A stretch of 64,000 bases of DNA from Asticcacaulis sp. SL142 (GCF_026625745.1 NZ_CP113061.1:558001-622000), one strand, 5' to 3'. Positions 9,681 through 21,174 are shown, numbered from the stretch's first letter. Numbers and translations are program-made. The notes: generated from the sequence alone by a model not told the origin.

Positions 9681-10581
9681 GTCTCACCCTTATCATGCGT
9701 GTTTGAGCAGCTTAATGGGAAATAGCTAAATTAAGGTAAACCCAGCGCGTGTATATTTGGGACGTTAAGGCTGTCGCCGATTGGTAGATTTGGTTTCCCT
9801 AAGATTATTTATTTTGGCTTCAGTACCGTAGATAAAATTAGGGCCAAACCGTTAAGGCATAAATAATTTCATGGCCATGGTTTGACGTTCGGTATTTGAT
9901 GTTGGGTTATTATTTGCCTGTAGGTTTGAAAATTCCATCATTGGAAATTTAATTCATATAATTCAATATTTTAAATTTCGCCTAGCGGGTAGGGAATAGC
10001 TGTTATTTGATGGTATGGTGCTTTTTTTAGAGCGCCACTCGTTACAAGCATCAGGAACTCGCGCTAAGGGTGCAATGGTTCGTTAATCTTTTTCACCCAC
10101 TTTTGGGTTTGTTGGTGATTGAGTCTTGACTTTAGAGTGTGGGTACTATCGCGCCTTTAGAAGCGTGCGGCCTTAAAAGTTTGGATTTAGGGTCTGTACG
10201 TACGCACCGATACTTTAGCTGTATAGGCGCAATGGAGCGTACCCAAACGGGCGTGATGCGTAGTAATTGTCAGCTAGTTTTTATAAATTAAAAATCCAAG
10301 ATACAATCTCCAAATCGCTAACAATTTTTATTCTCAGTTTTGAAATGAATTGGCCATCTGTTTGGCAATGTTTATCTTGGCATTTGCTTGCGTTTAAGTT
10401 TGTGAAATTTATAGCATTTCTATGATTATAGAATTTGAACGCGATTGTAAGTAAATAAATATTAACCACGTTAATCAATTCTGATTGTTAAGTTCTGATG
10501 GTGATTCATATCATCAGTTTGAGTTTAGTTAATGTGAATAAAAGCGGTTAATTAATACCGGTAACTTACAAGGGCAGGATT
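9681..10581. other. 900-bp AT-rich intergenic region
   Basis: Distinctly AT-rich compared with the flanking genes, with many stops in all frames. I see no protein gene, tRNA or clear terminator. It separates the divergent response regulator and chemoreceptor genes and must hold both promoters. The chemoreceptor is preceded by an AGGGCAGGA ribosome-binding stretch ending just before 10582. Confidence 0.5.
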
Positions 10582-12270
10582 ATGAAGCTTTCGGATATAA
10601 AAATCGGATACAAGATACTTGCAATAATCGCCGTCTTCGGCGCGTCTAGTGTAGGCATGACGTTGTGGCAGAACGCAACGATGGAAAAAGCCCAGAAAAG
10701 CTACGAGCATATCGTCGATCATCTGGATGTTGCCCTATTGTCAGGGGCACGTATGCGCCAAAACCTTTATGCCTTGCAGGGGGCAACCTATGGACTTGCG
10801 TTTAGTAACTGCCCCAGTGCGACCTGCGATAATTTCTCTAAGTTAGGGCAGACGTCAGTTCAGCGTTTTGGTGAACGCTACCAAGGGGTTATCGACGCTG
10901 TGCCGGAATACGAAACCGATTTCGGTCCGCTAAAGGCGCGTTTTGATAAGATAGCCGATACGGCCATTAACAAGGCTATACCGGCCGGTCTCAATAATGA
11001 ACAGGACGCACTACGCGCTTTGTTGTTGGAACAGGATACATCAATTGAATCTCTCTCTACCGACATCGGCGCCAAGGTTGATGAGAAGCAAAAGTTACAC
11101 TCTGGTATCGCTGAAAAACTGAAGGCTGATATCAACGTCCAAGCCCGCAATAGTTTGATTATCTCGGTTCTGGTGACGGCGGCAATCACCGCTTTGGCGG
11201 CCCTGCTGGCCTTTGGCGATATCGCCAAGATGCTGGGCCGTCTGACCAGCCAGATGCAAGCTATAGCGAACGGAAGATTGGATCAGGTGATCGATGGTCA
11301 GTCACGGGGTGATGAAATCGGCATCATGGCCAAGACATTGGGCGTCTTTAAGGATGGGCTGGCTGAGGCCGAGCGGCTTCGCCATGAAACCGCGGAACAG
11401 CGTGAGCAAGCCGAAGCGCAGCGCAAAGCCGCTATGCTGAACCTGGCCGACCAGTTTGAGCGATCGGTTGGTGGAATTGTCACTCTGGTGTCCTCTGCGG
11501 CGACGGAAATGCAGGCGGCCGCGGCGCAACTTACCTCAACAGCACAGGAAACTTCGGCCCAATCGATAGCGGTGTCGGCGGCCGCAGAAGAAGCCGGAAC
11601 CAATGTGACATCTGTCGCCGGTTCTGCGGAAGAACTGGGGGCTTCGGTATCCGAAATCGGGCGTCAGGTTCAGACGTCGGCGCATATCTCCGCCACGGCA
11701 GTCACTGAGGCACGTCAGGCCATGCAAGTGGTTGAGGAGCTTAACGAAGTCGCTGGCAGCATCAATGGTGTCGTGGATATGATCTCAGGTCTGGCCAGTC
11801 AGACCAATCTTCTTGCGTTGAATGCGACGATCGAGTCAGCGCGAGCGGGAGAAGCCGGTAAGGGCTTTGCCGTCGTGGCTTCGGAGGTCAAGCAACTGGC
11901 CGGACAAACGGCCAAGGCCACAACCGAGATTTCTGCCAAGATTGAGCAGATACAGGAAGCAACCACCCGGGCCGTAAGCGTGATTCAAAACATCACGGCC
12001 ACGATCCAGGAAATCAACAACGCCTCAACGGTTATCGCCTCGGCGGTCGAACAGCAAAATGCGGCAACCCAGGAAATCGTTCAGGCCGTTAATCAGGCCT
12101 CCATGGGGACGACCGAGGTCACGTCCAACATTACAGGTGTGGCTCAGGCCGCGGAGCAAACGGGAGCGGCGGCCTCTCAGGTGCTCAGTTCTTCTGGCGA
12201 ACTTGCAGAACAGGCCGAAAAGCTACGCACTGAAATGGATAGCTTCCTGGCGACCGTAAGGGCGGCCTAG
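10582..12270 (+). CDS. Methyl-accepting chemotaxis protein
   Basis: Transmembrane chemoreceptor of 562 residues. TM1 lies at about 10-30, then a periplasmic helical bundle ligand domain containing two Cys (NCPSATCDN). TM2 is near 192-214 ([20 protein letters not shown]), with a HAMP domain after it. The cytoplasmic signalling domain carries the conserved hairpin tip ([19 protein letters not shown]). Long Ala/Glu/Gln-rich methylation helices flank the tip. There is no C-terminal NWxxF pentapeptide, so CheR tethering through the tail is unlikely. A ribosome-binding stretch precedes the ATG. It ends at a strong terminator. Confidence 0.95.
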   Translation: MKLSDIKIGYKILAIIAVFGASSVGMTLWQNATMEKAQKSYEHIVDHLDVALLSGARMRQNLYALQGATYGLAFSNCPSATCDNFSKLGQTSVQRFGERYQGVIDAVPEYETDFGPLKARFDKIADTAINKAIPAGLNNEQDALRALLLEQDTSIESLSTDIGAKVDEKQKLHSGIAEKLKADINVQARNSLIISVLVTAAITALAALLAFGDIAKMLGRLTSQMQAIANGRLDQVIDGQSRGDEIGIMAKTLGVFKDGLAEAERLRHETAEQREQAEAQRKAAMLNLADQFERSVGGIVTLVSSAATEMQAAAAQLTSTAQETSAQSIAVSAAAEEAGTNVTSVAGSAEELGASVSEIGRQVQTSAHISATAVTEARQAMQVVEELNEVAGSINGVVDMISGLASQTNLLALNATIESARAGEAGKGFAVVASEVKQLAGQTAKATTEISAKIEQIQEATTRAVSVIQNITATIQEINNASTVIASAVEQQNAATQEIVQAVNQASMGTTEVTSNITGVAQAAEQTGAAASQVLSSSGELAEQAEKLRTEMDSFLATVRAA

Positions 12271-12273
12271 TCA

Positions 12274-12310
12274 TAAAGATGGCGGGCCAACGCAGGGCCC
12301 GCCATCTTTA
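12274..12310 (+). terminator. Strong hairpin terminator after the chemoreceptor gene
   Basis: A 15-bp perfect stem (12274-12288 with 12296-12310) enclosing a 7-base loop, starting four bases after the stop codon. The outer A/T pairs make it symmetrical, so it could stop transcription from both sides. Confidence 0.85.
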
Positions 12311-12763
12311 TCTTACGATTTATCCACATGCGTGCCGTATTTTCCCTTGAGGGCGGTCATATGCAAGTCCTTTCAAGCTAAAGGGCAATCCTTGACAGAG
12401 TAACCGTGAACGATGTGCCTTCGATGGTGATTGAGCATCTTAACACCAGGCGGTCTGAGCAAACCGGGATTGAAGACACCAAGGATTTAGGTTTCGGCAT
12501 TGAGATGCTCTGCCAGCGGAGACGGCACAAGATCTATGAAATCGATGATAAGTACTAAGAGATCGGGGTCTAAGGCATAGGCGTTACCATTTTTCATCAA
12601 TCGGAAAGTGTCTGTGATCATGCGCACACTGTATAAGAATGAAATAGTGAACTCGAACTAAGTTGGTGGCAATTTTCTGAACAATCAACACTCCATAAAT
12701 AGCTTGAAACGTATAGGTAAATCTTAGGTTTATTTACGGAATATTAAACGATTTTACGCAGTG
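12311..12763. other. Intergenic region with one doubtful 50-residue frame
   Basis: Between the chemoreceptor terminator and the gltA terminator. A frame at 12406-12558 (GTG start) could encode 50 mostly polar residues. It has no ribosome-binding site and no family I recognise, so I treat it as probable non-coding or a decayed gene. Confidence 0.4.
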
Positions 12764-12793
12764 AAAAAGCGCTCTGTACTTACAGAGCGCTTT
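12764..12793 (-). terminator. Rho-independent terminator of gltA
   Basis: Read on the minus strand, a 12-bp stem (12782-12793 with 12766-12777) closes a 4-base loop and runs into a T-rich tail at 12764-12768, about 24 bp after the gltA stop codon. Confidence 0.85.
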
Positions 12794-12816
12794 CTTCGTG
12801 TTGAAAAATGGTTTGA

Positions 12817-14109
12817 TTAAGCGCGTTGCGACAGGGGTACAAAGTCGCGCTGCGCCGATCCGGTATAGAGCTGACGCGGACGGCCGATCTTTTGCGATGG
12901 ATCCTCGATCATTTCTTTCCATTGCGCGATCCAGCCCACGGTACGGGCCAGAGCAAACAGCACGGTGAACATGGTGGTCGGGAAGCCCATGGCCGACAAG
13001 GTGATGCCGGAATAGAAGTCGATATTCGGGTAAAGCTTACGCGACACGAAATATTCATCCGACAGCGCGATGCGCTCCAACTCGCGGGCAACCTGAAGCA
13101 GCGGATCGTTCGGGTCACCAACGGCGCTCAGAACCTCATGGCAGGTCGTCTGCATGACCTTAGCGCGTGGGTCGTAGTTCTTATAGACGCGGTGGCCAAA
13201 GCCCATCAGCTTATACTTACGGTCTTTAACGCCCTGGATGAACTCAGGGATCTTATCGACCGTGCCGATTTCCTTGAGCATGTTGAGCGCTTCTTCGTTA
13301 GCCCCGCCATGCGACGGACCCCACAGACAGGCAATGCCAGCGGCGATACAGGCAAACGGATTGGCACCAGAAGATCCCGCCAGTCGCACCGTCGAGGTCG
13401 ATGCGTTCTGCTCGTGGTCAGCGTGTAGAATAAAGATACGATCCATGGCCTTAGCCAGAATCGGATTTACAACATAATCTTCGGCAGGCACGGCAAAGCA
13501 CATGCGCAGGAAGTTTTCTGAATAGGACAGGTCGTTCTTTGGGTACACAAACGGCTGACCGACGCTGTACTTATAGGCACGCGCCGCGATAGTCGGCATT
13601 TTCGCGATCAGGCGGTGCGCCGAAATTTCGCGCTGCTTCTCGTCCTGAATATCAAGGCTGTCGTGGTAAAATGCCGACAGCGCACCAACGGCACCGGTCA
13701 TAATCGCCATCGGGTGAGCATCTCTGCGGAAGCCGGAGAAGAAGCGGTCGAACTGCTCATGCAACATGGTATGACGGGTGATGGTCGTCTCGAACGCTTC
13801 AAACGCCGAGGCCGAGGGCAGTTCGCCGTGCAGCAACAGATAGCAGGTTTCCATGAAATTCGATTTTTCCGCCAGTTGGTCGATCGGATAACCACGGTGC
13901 AGCAAAACACCCTTATCGCCATCGATAAAGGTGATCTTGGACTCGCAGGATGCTGTGGAGGTAAAGCCCGGATCGTAGGTAAAGGCGTCAGATTCAGCGT
14001 ACAGTTTACGAATGTCGATCACATCAGGGCCCAAAGTACCCTTTTGTACCGGCAAATCTATGACCTTATCGCCGACGGTAATTTTAGCGGGATTGGTAGT
14101 TTGGGTCAT
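12817..14109 (-). CDS. gltA: Citrate synthase (type II)
   Basis: Condenses oxaloacetate and acetyl-CoA to citrate, the entry step of the TCA cycle. The protein of about 430 residues contains [18 protein letters not shown] in the N-terminal domain, [18 protein letters not shown] and [15 protein letters not shown] around catalytic His residues, and [15 protein letters not shown], the family signature. The length fits the hexameric NADH-sensitive bacterial form. I prefer ATG 14109 (GAGGTG about 9 bases upstream) over the in-frame GTG at 14121. It lies 71 bp downstream of gltX in the same direction, so the two may be co-transcribed. Confidence 0.97.
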   Translation of the reverse strand: MTQTTNPAKITVGDKVIDLPVQKGTLGPDVIDIRKLYAESDAFTYDPGFTSTASCESKITFIDGDKGVLLHRGYPIDQLAEKSNFMETCYLLLHGELPSASAFEAFETTITRHTMLHEQFDRFFSGFRRDAHPMAIMTGAVGALSAFYHDSLDIQDEKQREISAHRLIAKMPTIAARAYKYSVGQPFVYPKNDLSYSENFLRMCFAVPAEDYVVNPILAKAMDRIFILHADHEQNASTSTVRLAGSSGANPFACIAAGIACLWGPSHGGANEEALNMLKEIGTVDKIPEFIQGVKDRKYKLMGFGHRVYKNYDPRAKVMQTTCHEVLSAVGDPNDPLLQVARELERIALSDEYFVSRKLYPNIDFYSGITLSAMGFPTTMFTVLFALARTVGWIAQWKEMIEDPSQKIGRPRQLYTGSAQRDFVPLSQRA

Positions 14110-14180
14110 GAATTGCTTCACCTCTTATTGTTTATGTGCATCGCAACCAAATGCGGTGTCCTCATATATAAACAAGCGAT

Positions 14181-15593
14181 CTATTTGGAAAGACCATCCT
14201 TTAGGCGATCAAGGCTCTCGCTTTTGCCAAGAGCCGCTAAAACGCGTGAAATGTCAGGTGCCGGATGTCCGCCAGAGAGTATGCCCCGAAGCGCCGGACC
14301 AATTTTTCCAAAGCCAACCCCTTCATTTTCAACGAAATTTTTCAAGGTTACATCCAGTGAACTGGTCGACCAGTCACTTAATGACAACAAATTTTCGTGA
14401 AGACGGCAGAGGCGGCCAATTGTCTCTTCAGTCAAAAGTTTTTTCGTTTTTTCATCTATCTGAAGCGGGCGCTTCGCTAAAGCGAAGGTCAGAAGATCGG
14501 CAAAATCAGTAATTTTAAGCGCGCGCTCCACGATCAGGGGCAGGGTACGTTCAATCATTTCCGCCTGAGTGGCATCAACAGCCATCTCACGACGCTTAAG
14601 ATCGTCCTCAACAAGCGATGTAAGGCGCTCAGGCGCGCACTGTCTGATCCAGTGCGCATTTACGTGATTAAGTTTATCGAAATCCAGCCGGGCAGGGGCC
14701 CTGTTGATATCTTGGATATCGAACCATTCGATCATCTGCTGGTCATCAAAAATCTCATCATCGCCATGCGACCATCCGAGCCGCGCCAGATAGTTGCGCA
14801 TGGCTTCAGGTAGATACCCCAGGCTTTGATAGTCGCCAACGGCCTGCGCACCATGGCGTTTACTGAGTTTGGCACCATCAGGGCCGTGAATAAGCGGGAT
14901 ATGGGCAAAGGTCGGTACATCCCAGCCAGCGGCTTTGTAGATAAGGGTTTGACGCGCCGCATTGTTCAGGTGGTCATCGCCCCTGATAATATGGGTGATC
15001 CCCATATCATGATCATCTACCACAACCGCCAGATTGTAGGTCGGCGTTCCATCGGATCTGAGCAGGATCAGGTCGTCCATGTCTTTGGTATTAAAGCTGA
15101 CCTGACCCTGCACGGCATCGTTGATAATAAGCGGCTCATCAAGCGGCCCCTTGAAGCGGATAACGTGTGGCGTACTCAACTGTTCTGACGTGGGAACCTG
15201 ATCGCGCCACGGGGATCTCAAGGCATGGCCTGAGTCGCGTGCGGTTTCACGCGCGGCTTCGGTTTCTTCAGGCGTCATGAAGCAGGCATAGGCATGACCG
15301 GATTGATACAGCAACTGAACGACGTCCTTATGGCGCTGTTCGCGAGAGGACTGAAAAACAATCTCTTCGTCTGTATTGAGCCCTAGCCAGTTCAAGCCCT
15401 CGAAAATGGCCTCTACCGCTTCAGGCGTTGAGCGTTCGCGGTCGGTGTCTTCGATTCTTATCAGAAAGCGTCCCCCTTTGGCTTTTGCGTAAAGCCAGTT
15501 GAACAGGGCCGTGCGCGCACCGCCAATGTGCAAATATCCTGTCGGAGAGGGGGCGAAACGGGTCACAACTTGAGGGAATGACGTATCGGGCAT
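14181..15593 (-). CDS. gltX: Glutamyl-tRNA synthetase
   Basis: Class I synthetase of 470 residues charging tRNA-Glu, and in many alphaproteobacteria also tRNA-Gln for later amidation. The HIGH-type motif is PTGYLHIGGART (residues 17-28) and the KMSKS-type motif is AKLSKRHG near residue 250. DTDRERSTPEAVEAI and IIRGDDHLNNAARQ are also typical. The C-terminal anticodon-binding helical domain is complete. A gltA-gltX pair next to comEC and lexA is a familiar Caulobacterales arrangement. Two tRNA-Glu(UUC) genes occur later in this window. Confidence 0.97.
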   Translation of the reverse strand: MPDTSFPQVVTRFAPSPTGYLHIGGARTALFNWLYAKAKGGRFLIRIEDTDRERSTPEAVEAIFEGLNWLGLNTDEEIVFQSSREQRHKDVVQLLYQSGHAYACFMTPEETEAARETARDSGHALRSPWRDQVPTSEQLSTPHVIRFKGPLDEPLIINDAVQGQVSFNTKDMDDLILLRSDGTPTYNLAVVVDDHDMGITHIIRGDDHLNNAARQTLIYKAAGWDVPTFAHIPLIHGPDGAKLSKRHGAQAVGDYQSLGYLPEAMRNYLARLGWSHGDDEIFDDQQMIEWFDIQDINRAPARLDFDKLNHVNAHWIRQCAPERLTSLVEDDLKRREMAVDATQAEMIERTLPLIVERALKITDFADLLTFALAKRPLQIDEKTKKLLTEETIGRLCRLHENLLSLSDWSTSSLDVTLKNFVENEGVGFGKIGPALRGILSGGHPAPDISRVLAALGKSESLDRLKDGLSK

Positions 15594-15684
15594 GATCTTG
15601 GACTTGTACTTAACGAAAGGGTATGCGTCCTTATAGCGACCTTATGAACCACCACCAGTCTTTTTGAGAGCTGCAGCCGTTATA

Positions 15685-17850
15685 ATGACAGCCTATTCGA
15701 AACAACCATGGTCGTGGGTGCCGTCGGATATTTCTGAAAAGGTGCAAACTTTTTGGGCCAGGGCGTGGGCCTTACAAAAAGGGCGGTTTTTCTTATGGTT
15801 ACCCGTAGCCTTGGGGGCAGGGTGTGCGGTTTATCTTAATCTGAAATTTGAACCCTCATGGTGGATGCTCTGGGGGATAACGGGCGCTGCATATGCTGCT
15901 TTTTTGTGGTTAAAAGCTCTGAATAAACATTCGTATCTATCTAATTTCGTTTTGGTTTTGCTGGTTTTCTGTGCCGGTATAATTCTGTGTAAATTGAGGG
16001 CGGAGAATGTTTCTGCCCCCGTTATAGATAGCGCGAAAACCCAGTACAGTGTGAGCGCCTATGTTGTTGACGTGGTTTCATCCGATAGTGAGGCCCCAAG
16101 GCTGCTGCTGGCGCCCACGCGAATTGAAGGTGTCGCCGCCCGCGATACACCTTTTCGGATCAGGGTAACTCTGCGTGAATGGCCATCCGATATTGCAATT
16201 AAGCCGGGGCAGGCGATCCGCGGTTTTATGATTCTTAATCAACCCTCCCGCCCCTTTATGCCGGGGGGATATGATTTTGCCCGCGCGGCGTGGTTTGATG
16301 GTTTGGGCGCGGTGGGGTTTGTGCCCGGTAAACTGCATATCGCAGACCAAACTCAACCGCCATTCAGGTTATCGCTGTTGATGGGGCTCAATAGCCTTCG
16401 CTGGACGATTACGCAAAACCTGGTCAATGATTTAACAGGTAAATTTCCAGACGGGCAGGCGTTAGGTGGTTTTGCGGCGGCCTTGGTGACGGGACATCAG
16501 GCGTATTTGTCACCGCGTATGGTGCAGGACATGCGTGATTCCGGATTAGCGCACATACTGTCAATATCAGGTTTGCATATGGCAATCGTCGGCGGTTTTA
16601 TATTTTTCGCCAGTCGGGCTTTTATGGCCATGATACCAGTGCTGGCCCTGAATTTCCCGATTAAAAAATGGGCGGCGGGGTTCGCGGTTTTTGGGGTGCT
16701 GGCGTACTTAGCCATATCGGGCGCACCGGCACCAGCCATACGTGCGGCCGTAGTGGCTATCATCGTTTTTATAGCCATCCTGGTTGATCGCCGCGCTTTG
16801 AGTTTACGGTCATTGGCAATCGCTGCGGTAATTGTACTGTTGTTGATGCCTGAAGCGGTTATTGAGCCCGGATTTCAGATGTCATTTGCCGCTACAGCCG
16901 CCCTTCTGGCACTGGCAGAAGCCCAGAAACCGATAGTCAAGGAAATCAGTGTGCCATGGGGTGTCAAAGCACTTCAGAACTTAGGGCGTGCTATTTGGCT
17001 GTCACTGATGGCGTCACTGGTGGCGGGTGCAGCCACGACGCCGTTTTCCCTGCATTATTTCAACCGCATCAGTGTTTACGGGATGATATCAAACCTGCTG
17101 TCATCGCCCATATCGAGCTTTATATTAATGCCTGCCTTAGCGTTATGGACGGTTTTGCAGACCACGCCGTTTAGTGCGCCGTTCATGTACATAGCGGGCT
17201 TCGGGCTGATGTTGACCGATAAGATATCGGCCTGGACCGCTTCTTTGGAAGGCGCCGTCAGAGTTATGCCCAGTGCCCCTGATTATGTGCTGTTGATTTC
17301 ATTCGCGGGCATACTGTGGCTTTGCCTGATGCGAGGACGTGTCCGCTGGATTGGGTTGATTGGCGCTATCAGTATAATCGTGTGGCCGCGAACATACCCG
17401 CCGGATGTATGGGTTGATCCTCAAGGTGCCAATGCGGCCATACGGAGCGGAACGACAGCTTACGTTTTACGGCCAAAAGTTAAACAATATGGCTACGAAC
17501 ACTGGCTACGGCATTACGGGCTGGTTGATGATCGGGATCGTGGATTATCGGGCAACTATGACTGCAAGGGATTGTTGTGCGTGCCCAAACCCCAGGCTGT
17601 TCATAAAATTGGCTTTTGGTTTGGAAATAAACCTCCTAAATCCGAAGCTCTGATGCGTTTGTGTCAATCCAGTGACCTGATTATCTCCCGTGCGGCCATC
17701 GCTGAGTGGCCTCAAGCCTGTGCTAAAATCAACCGCATTGATAGGGATGATCTTGCGACGCTTGGGGCGCTGGAACTTACTCGGCAAGGCAATCAGTGGA
17801 GAATAAACGGCAGCGAAATGAGGCGTGGAGATCGACCGTGGGTGCGTTAA
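15685..17850 (+). CDS. ComEC/Rec2 family competence membrane channel
   Basis: Polytopic inner-membrane protein of about 720 residues, the presumed channel for single-stranded DNA uptake. The N-terminal region has TM helices and a DUF4131-like beta domain. The central Competence domain shows the signature [18 protein letters not shown] and many TM segments to about residue 560. The C-terminal 150 residues have no HxHxDH metallo-beta-lactamase motif, so the nuclease-like domain of longer ComEC proteins is missing or unrecognisable. The ATG at 15685 is preferred over TTG at 15664. Its 3' end overlaps the end of lexA by four bases on the opposite strand. Confidence 0.88.
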   Translation: MTAYSKQPWSWVPSDISEKVQTFWARAWALQKGRFFLWLPVALGAGCAVYLNLKFEPSWWMLWGITGAAYAAFLWLKALNKHSYLSNFVLVLLVFCAGIILCKLRAENVSAPVIDSAKTQYSVSAYVVDVVSSDSEAPRLLLAPTRIEGVAARDTPFRIRVTLREWPSDIAIKPGQAIRGFMILNQPSRPFMPGGYDFARAAWFDGLGAVGFVPGKLHIADQTQPPFRLSLLMGLNSLRWTITQNLVNDLTGKFPDGQALGGFAAALVTGHQAYLSPRMVQDMRDSGLAHILSISGLHMAIVGGFIFFASRAFMAMIPVLALNFPIKKWAAGFAVFGVLAYLAISGAPAPAIRAAVVAIIVFIAILVDRRALSLRSLAIAAVIVLLLMPEAVIEPGFQMSFAATAALLALAEAQKPIVKEISVPWGVKALQNLGRAIWLSLMASLVAGAATTPFSLHYFNRISVYGMISNLLSSPISSFILMPALALWTVLQTTPFSAPFMYIAGFGLMLTDKISAWTASLEGAVRVMPSAPDYVLLISFAGILWLCLMRGRVRWIGLIGAISIIVWPRTYPPDVWVDPQGANAAIRSGTTAYVLRPKVKQYGYEHWLRHYGLVDDRDRGLSGNYDCKGLLCVPKPQAVHKIGFWFGNKPPKSEALMRLCQSSDLIISRAAIAEWPQACAKINRIDRDDLATLGALELTRQGNQWRINGSEMRRGDRPWVR

Positions 17851-18545
17851 TGGTACTTGCGCAACAGGCCGACCAAACGTCCCTGAACCGCTACCTCATC
17901 GGTATTATATATGCGGGTTTTATAGGCGGGATTTGCGGCCTCCAGCGCAATCGAAGCGCCCTTTTTCCTTAGACGCTTTAAAGTCGCGGTATCGCCGTCA
18001 ACAAGTGCCACGACAATTTCGCCAGATTGCGCTGTATCGGTCTTTTTGATGATGACATAGTCACCGTTTAAAATACCGGCATTGATCATGGAGTCGCCTT
18101 CGATCTCCAGAATATAATGCTCACCGGCCCCCAGCATCGCTTCCGGTATGCGTAAACGGTCACGCTCTTGCCCCATAGCTTCGATAGGCACACCGGCGGC
18201 AATTTTACCGAGCAATGGCAGTTCACGACCGTCTTCCAGAACAGGTTTCGCTGCGGCTTGAGGTTTTGAGCCCTCGACCACCTGCGGGACAAAATTCTGG
18301 CGTCCTTTAGGTGGTGCGGCGGTTGTCGCCTGATCGGGAAGTTTAATGACCTCAAGGGCTCTGGCCCGATGCGCCAACCTGCGAATGAAGCCGCGTTCTT
18401 CAAGCGCTGTGATCAGGCGGTGGATGCCTGACTTGGACGCCAAGTCCAACGCTTCTTTCATTTCATCAAAAGAAGGCGAAACACCACTTTCCTTAATGCG
18501 TTCATGAATGAACATTAAAAGTTCGCGTTGTTTGGTCGTCAGCAT
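17847..18545 (-). CDS. lexA: LexA SOS repressor
   Basis: Transcriptional repressor of the DNA-damage regulon, inactivated by RecA-stimulated self-cleavage. From ATG 18545 the protein has 232 residues. A winged-helix DNA-binding domain covers 1-70, opening [20 protein letters not shown]. The Ala-Gly cleavage bond lies at about 117-118 (KIAAGVP). Catalytic Ser152 is in EGDSMINAG and Lys190 in DTATLKRL. A longer in-frame start at 18605 would add 20 Cys/His/Arg-rich residues and is unlikely. Two GTTC-N7-GTTC operators lie 50-90 bp upstream, indicating autoregulation. Confidence 0.97.
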   Translation of the reverse strand: MLTTKQRELLMFIHERIKESGVSPSFDEMKEALDLASKSGIHRLITALEERGFIRRLAHRARALEVIKLPDQATTAAPPKGRQNFVPQVVEGSKPQAAAKPVLEDGRELPLLGKIAAGVPIEAMGQERDRLRIPEAMLGAGEHYILEIEGDSMINAGILNGDYVIIKKTDTAQSGEIVVALVDGDTATLKRLRKKGASIALEAANPAYKTRIYNTDEVAVQGRLVGLLRKYH

Positions 18546-18594
18546 ATACCACCTGTGGGTTCTGTGTTCACCCAGACCGCAATGGCATCGGCGT

Positions 18595-18609
18595 GAACAA
18601 GTCATGAAC
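18595..18609 (-). promoter_or_regulatory. SOS box 1 upstream of lexA
   Basis: The plus strand reads GAAC-AAGTCAT-GAAC, so the minus strand carries GTTC-N7-GTTC, the alphaproteobacterial LexA-binding consensus. It lies 50 bp upstream of the lexA ATG. Confidence 0.9.
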
Positions 18610-18620
18610 TTATAACAGAT

Positions 18621-18635
18621 GTTCTGTAAGTGTTC
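18621..18635 (+). promoter_or_regulatory. SOS box 2 upstream of lexA
   Basis: The plus strand reads GTTC-TGTAAGT-GTTC, a second exact GTTC-N7-GTTC site in the opposite orientation to box 1. The two centres are 26 bp apart, within the roughly 100 bp between lexA and the end of trpC. Confidence 0.88.
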
Positions 18636-18645
18636 CAGGTTAATG

Positions 18646-19440
18646 TCAAGCTAACGATAAAAGTTTTTTTGCGGCCAGTGTTACATCGGTTTGACGCATG
18701 AGGCTTTCCCCGACCAACATGGCGAAGGCACCTGTGGCTTCAAGGCGTGTGACATCATCGACCGTAAATATACCGCTTTCGGCCACCAGTATATGCTCCG
18801 GTGACACCATTCGGGATAAAACCTCAGTGGTTGATATATCAACTTCAAAATTTCTTAAATTTCTATTATTTACACCGATAAGATTAGACTTAAGTTTAAG
18901 GGCACGGCTCATCTCATGGGCGTCATGAACCTCAACCAAGGCATCCATTTTATAGTGATGTGCCGCCGCTATCAGATCGGCCGCCAGAGCGTCATCCACC
19001 ATCGCCATGATGACTAAAATAGCGTCGGCCCCGTAACTGCGGGATTCGGCGACCTGCCAGGCATCGACGAGAAATTCTTTGCGTATACAGGGCAGGGTTA
19101 CAGCCGCTCTGGCAGCAATAAAATGCGATTCGTCACCCATAAAGCTGGGGGCATCCGTCAAAATCGATAAGCAGGACGCGCCACCTGCAGCATAGGCGCG
19201 TGCCAATTCAGGCGGATTGAAATCTTCACGGATCAAGCCTTTTGACGGGCTGGCTTTCTTGATTTCCGCAATAAGACTTAAACTACCGGGACGTTTATCA
19301 GCCATTAAGGCGGTCGCAAACTCGCGGGGCGCGCCTGCGCCTTGAATAAGGGTTTCGATGTCATCTAAAGACATATCCCGGCGGCGGCGTGCTACCTCTT
19401 CGCGTTTATAGTCAGCAATTTTGGCAAGAATATCAGTCAT
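18646..19440 (-). CDS. trpC: Indole-3-glycerol-phosphate synthase
   Basis: Tryptophan biosynthesis: closes CdRP to indole-3-glycerol phosphate. A 264-residue single TIM-barrel enzyme with no TrpF fusion. It has [15 protein letters not shown] (catalytic Lys and phosphate region), [37 protein letters not shown] and LVAESGIFT, in the standard order. One base separates its ATG from the trpD stop codon, so the trpG-trpD-trpC genes are translated from one message. Confidence 0.97.
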   Translation of the reverse strand: MTDILAKIADYKREEVARRRRDMSLDDIETLIQGAGAPREFATALMADKRPGSLSLIAEIKKASPSKGLIREDFNPPELARAYAAGGASCLSILTDAPSFMGDESHFIAARAAVTLPCIRKEFLVDAWQVAESRSYGADAILVIMAMVDDALAADLIAAAHHYKMDALVEVHDAHEMSRALKLKSNLIGVNNRNLRNFEVDISTTEVLSRMVSPEHILVAESGIFTVDDVTRLEATGAFAMLVGESLMRQTDVTLAAKKLLSLA

Positions 19441-19441
19441 A

Positions 19442-20461
19442 TTAAGCTTGATTATTCGTAATTTGAATTAACCGCTGCAAAGCGGTTTTGGCTTTGCCGG
19501 AATCGAGAACTGACGCGGCAAGATCGACACCATCCCTTAGGGTTTCAACCTTGTCGGCGACCAGAAACGCCGCTGCGGCATTGAGACACACTATATCGCG
19601 ATAAGGGCCTTTAGCCCCGTTCAGGAGATCAGACAGGGCCGCCGCATTCACGTCCGGCGTACCGCCTGTGATATCCGCCAAAGAAGCGCGCGGTAGACCG
19701 ACGGCTTCTGGTGTGATGGTGAACAGCCGCACCTGACCGTCGCGCCATTCAGCGACTTCGGTTTCACCGGTTGTCGTCAGTTCATCAAGGCCCTCTCCAT
19801 GCACAGACCAAGCTTTTTCGGCGCCCAGCATACCCAGCGCTTTGGCAATGGGCTCAACGAATCGAGGTGCTGGAACGCCTACAACCTGACGTTTGGCCCC
19901 TGCCGGGTTGGTCAATGGGCCGAGCAAGTTGAAAATAGTGCGAAAACCAAGTTGCTGCCTTACCGGGGCAACATGTTTCATGGCACCGTGATGGGCGGGC
20001 GCAAACAGGAAGCATATTCCGGCTTCGTCGAGGGCCTGTTTCTGCTGCTCAATCGATGCGTCAATATTGACACCAAGCGCTGCTAAAACGTCTGCGGTGC
20101 CGGATTTGGAAGTCACGGCACGATTGCCATGCTTGGCAACCTTGAGGCCACCACCCGCGGCCACAAAACCGGTCGCGGTCGATATATTAAGTGTATGGAG
20201 GCCATCGCCGCCCGTGCCGCAAACATCGATGACGTCGTAGTCGTGCTCTAACCGTTTGGCTGCGGCGCGCATGGCGCGGGCACAGGCGGCAATCTCTCCA
20301 ACGGTTTCGCCGCGCAAGCGTATCGCGGTAACGGCCGCGGCGATTTGGGCCGGGGTCGGTTCTCCGCGCAGACAGGCTGAAAAGAAGGTCTCAGCGTCAT
20401 CTTCTGATAAGGTCGCGCCATCGGCCAATTTTGACAATAAAGGTTTAAAGCTATCAGACAT
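19442..20461 (-). CDS. trpD: Anthranilate phosphoribosyltransferase
   Basis: Transfers phosphoribosyl from PRPP to anthranilate. 339 residues with the PRPP-binding motif [38 protein letters not shown] and [20 protein letters not shown], all diagnostic of TrpD. The start overlaps the trpG stop by eight bases, implying translational coupling. Middle gene of the trpGDC cluster. Confidence 0.97.
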   Translation of the reverse strand: MSDSFKPLLSKLADGATLSEDDAETFFSACLRGEPTPAQIAAAVTAIRLRGETVGEIAACARAMRAAAKRLEHDYDVIDVCGTGGDGLHTLNISTATGFVAAGGGLKVAKHGNRAVTSKSGTADVLAALGVNIDASIEQQKQALDEAGICFLFAPAHHGAMKHVAPVRQQLGFRTIFNLLGPLTNPAGAKRQVVGVPAPRFVEPIAKALGMLGAEKAWSVHGEGLDELTTTGETEVAEWRDGQVRLFTITPEAVGLPRASLADITGGTPDVNAAALSDLLNGAKGPYRDIVCLNAAAAFLVADKVETLRDGVDLAASVLDSGKAKTALQRLIQITNNQA

Positions 20462-21047
20462 AGAGATTGCTGCTGGGGATGCCCGCCATATCGAGGAAGT
20501 TGGCCAAAATCTGATGGCCGCCTTCGGTGGCTATGGATTCCGGGTGAAACTGAACACCGTGAATGGGGCGCGTCTTATGTTGAACGCCCATAATTTCCCC
20601 ATCTTCGGTCCAGGCGGTAACTTCGAGTTCCGTGGGCAAGGTTTCACGCTTTACCGCGAGCGAATGGTAACGTGTCGCTGTGAAAGGATTGGGCAGGTCT
20701 TTGAAAAGACCTATATTTTTGTGATGTATTTGACTGGTTTTGCCATGCATCAGAGCTTTGGCGCGAATGACATCGCCGCCGAATGCCTGACCGATCGCCT
20801 GATGGCCGAGGCAAACGCCCAGTATAGGTAAGTCTTCGGGGGCCGCCCTTAGAAGCGGCAGGCATATACCCGCTTGATCCGGTGCACAGGGGCCGGGCGA
20901 GAGCAATATGGCCTTAGGCCCCATAGCCAAAGCATCCTGAACGCTCAAAGCATCATTGCGAAACACTTTGGTTTCTGCCCCAAGTTCAGCCAGATAGTGA
21001 ACAAGGTTATAGGTAAAGCTGTCGTAATTATCGATAACCAGGATCAT
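20454..21047 (-). CDS. trpG: Anthranilate synthase component II (glutamine amidotransferase)
   Basis: Supplies ammonia from glutamine to the TrpE subunit for anthranilate synthesis. A 197-residue class I amidotransferase with [14 protein letters not shown] at the N-terminus, nucleophile Cys79 in [15 protein letters not shown], and the His-Glu pair in [13 protein letters not shown]. It is the first gene of this cluster. Its usual partner trpE is not beside it: the next gene upstream is on the other strand and is followed by mobile DNA. Confidence 0.96.
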   Translation of the reverse strand: MILVIDNYDSFTYNLVHYLAELGAETKVFRNDALSVQDALAMGPKAILLSPGPCAPDQAGICLPLLRAAPEDLPILGVCLGHQAIGQAFGGDVIRAKALMHGKTSQIHHKNIGLFKDLPNPFTATRYHSLAVKRETLPTELEVTAWTEDGEIMGVQHKTRPIHGVQFHPESIATEGGHQILANFLDMAGIPSSNLYV

Positions 21048-21174
21048 TCATAAGGCTCCGGGCAAACTGTTGTCATCTACATAGGGCTTAAGGTCGATTG
21101 CGCCAAGTGATAACCGATACAGTTCAGTCATTTCATGTTTAAATGTCAGGAATTGACTTTGATTCGGATGTCTC

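Noticed and set aside
12406-12558. 50-residue frame after the chemoreceptor
   Set aside because: No ribosome-binding site and no family; mentioned only within the gap entry.
12826-14400. Plus-strand frames opposite gltA and the end of gltX (such as 12826-13428 and 13615-14400)
   Set aside because: Reverse-strand shadows of secure genes; compositions are unlike proteins and no motif is present.
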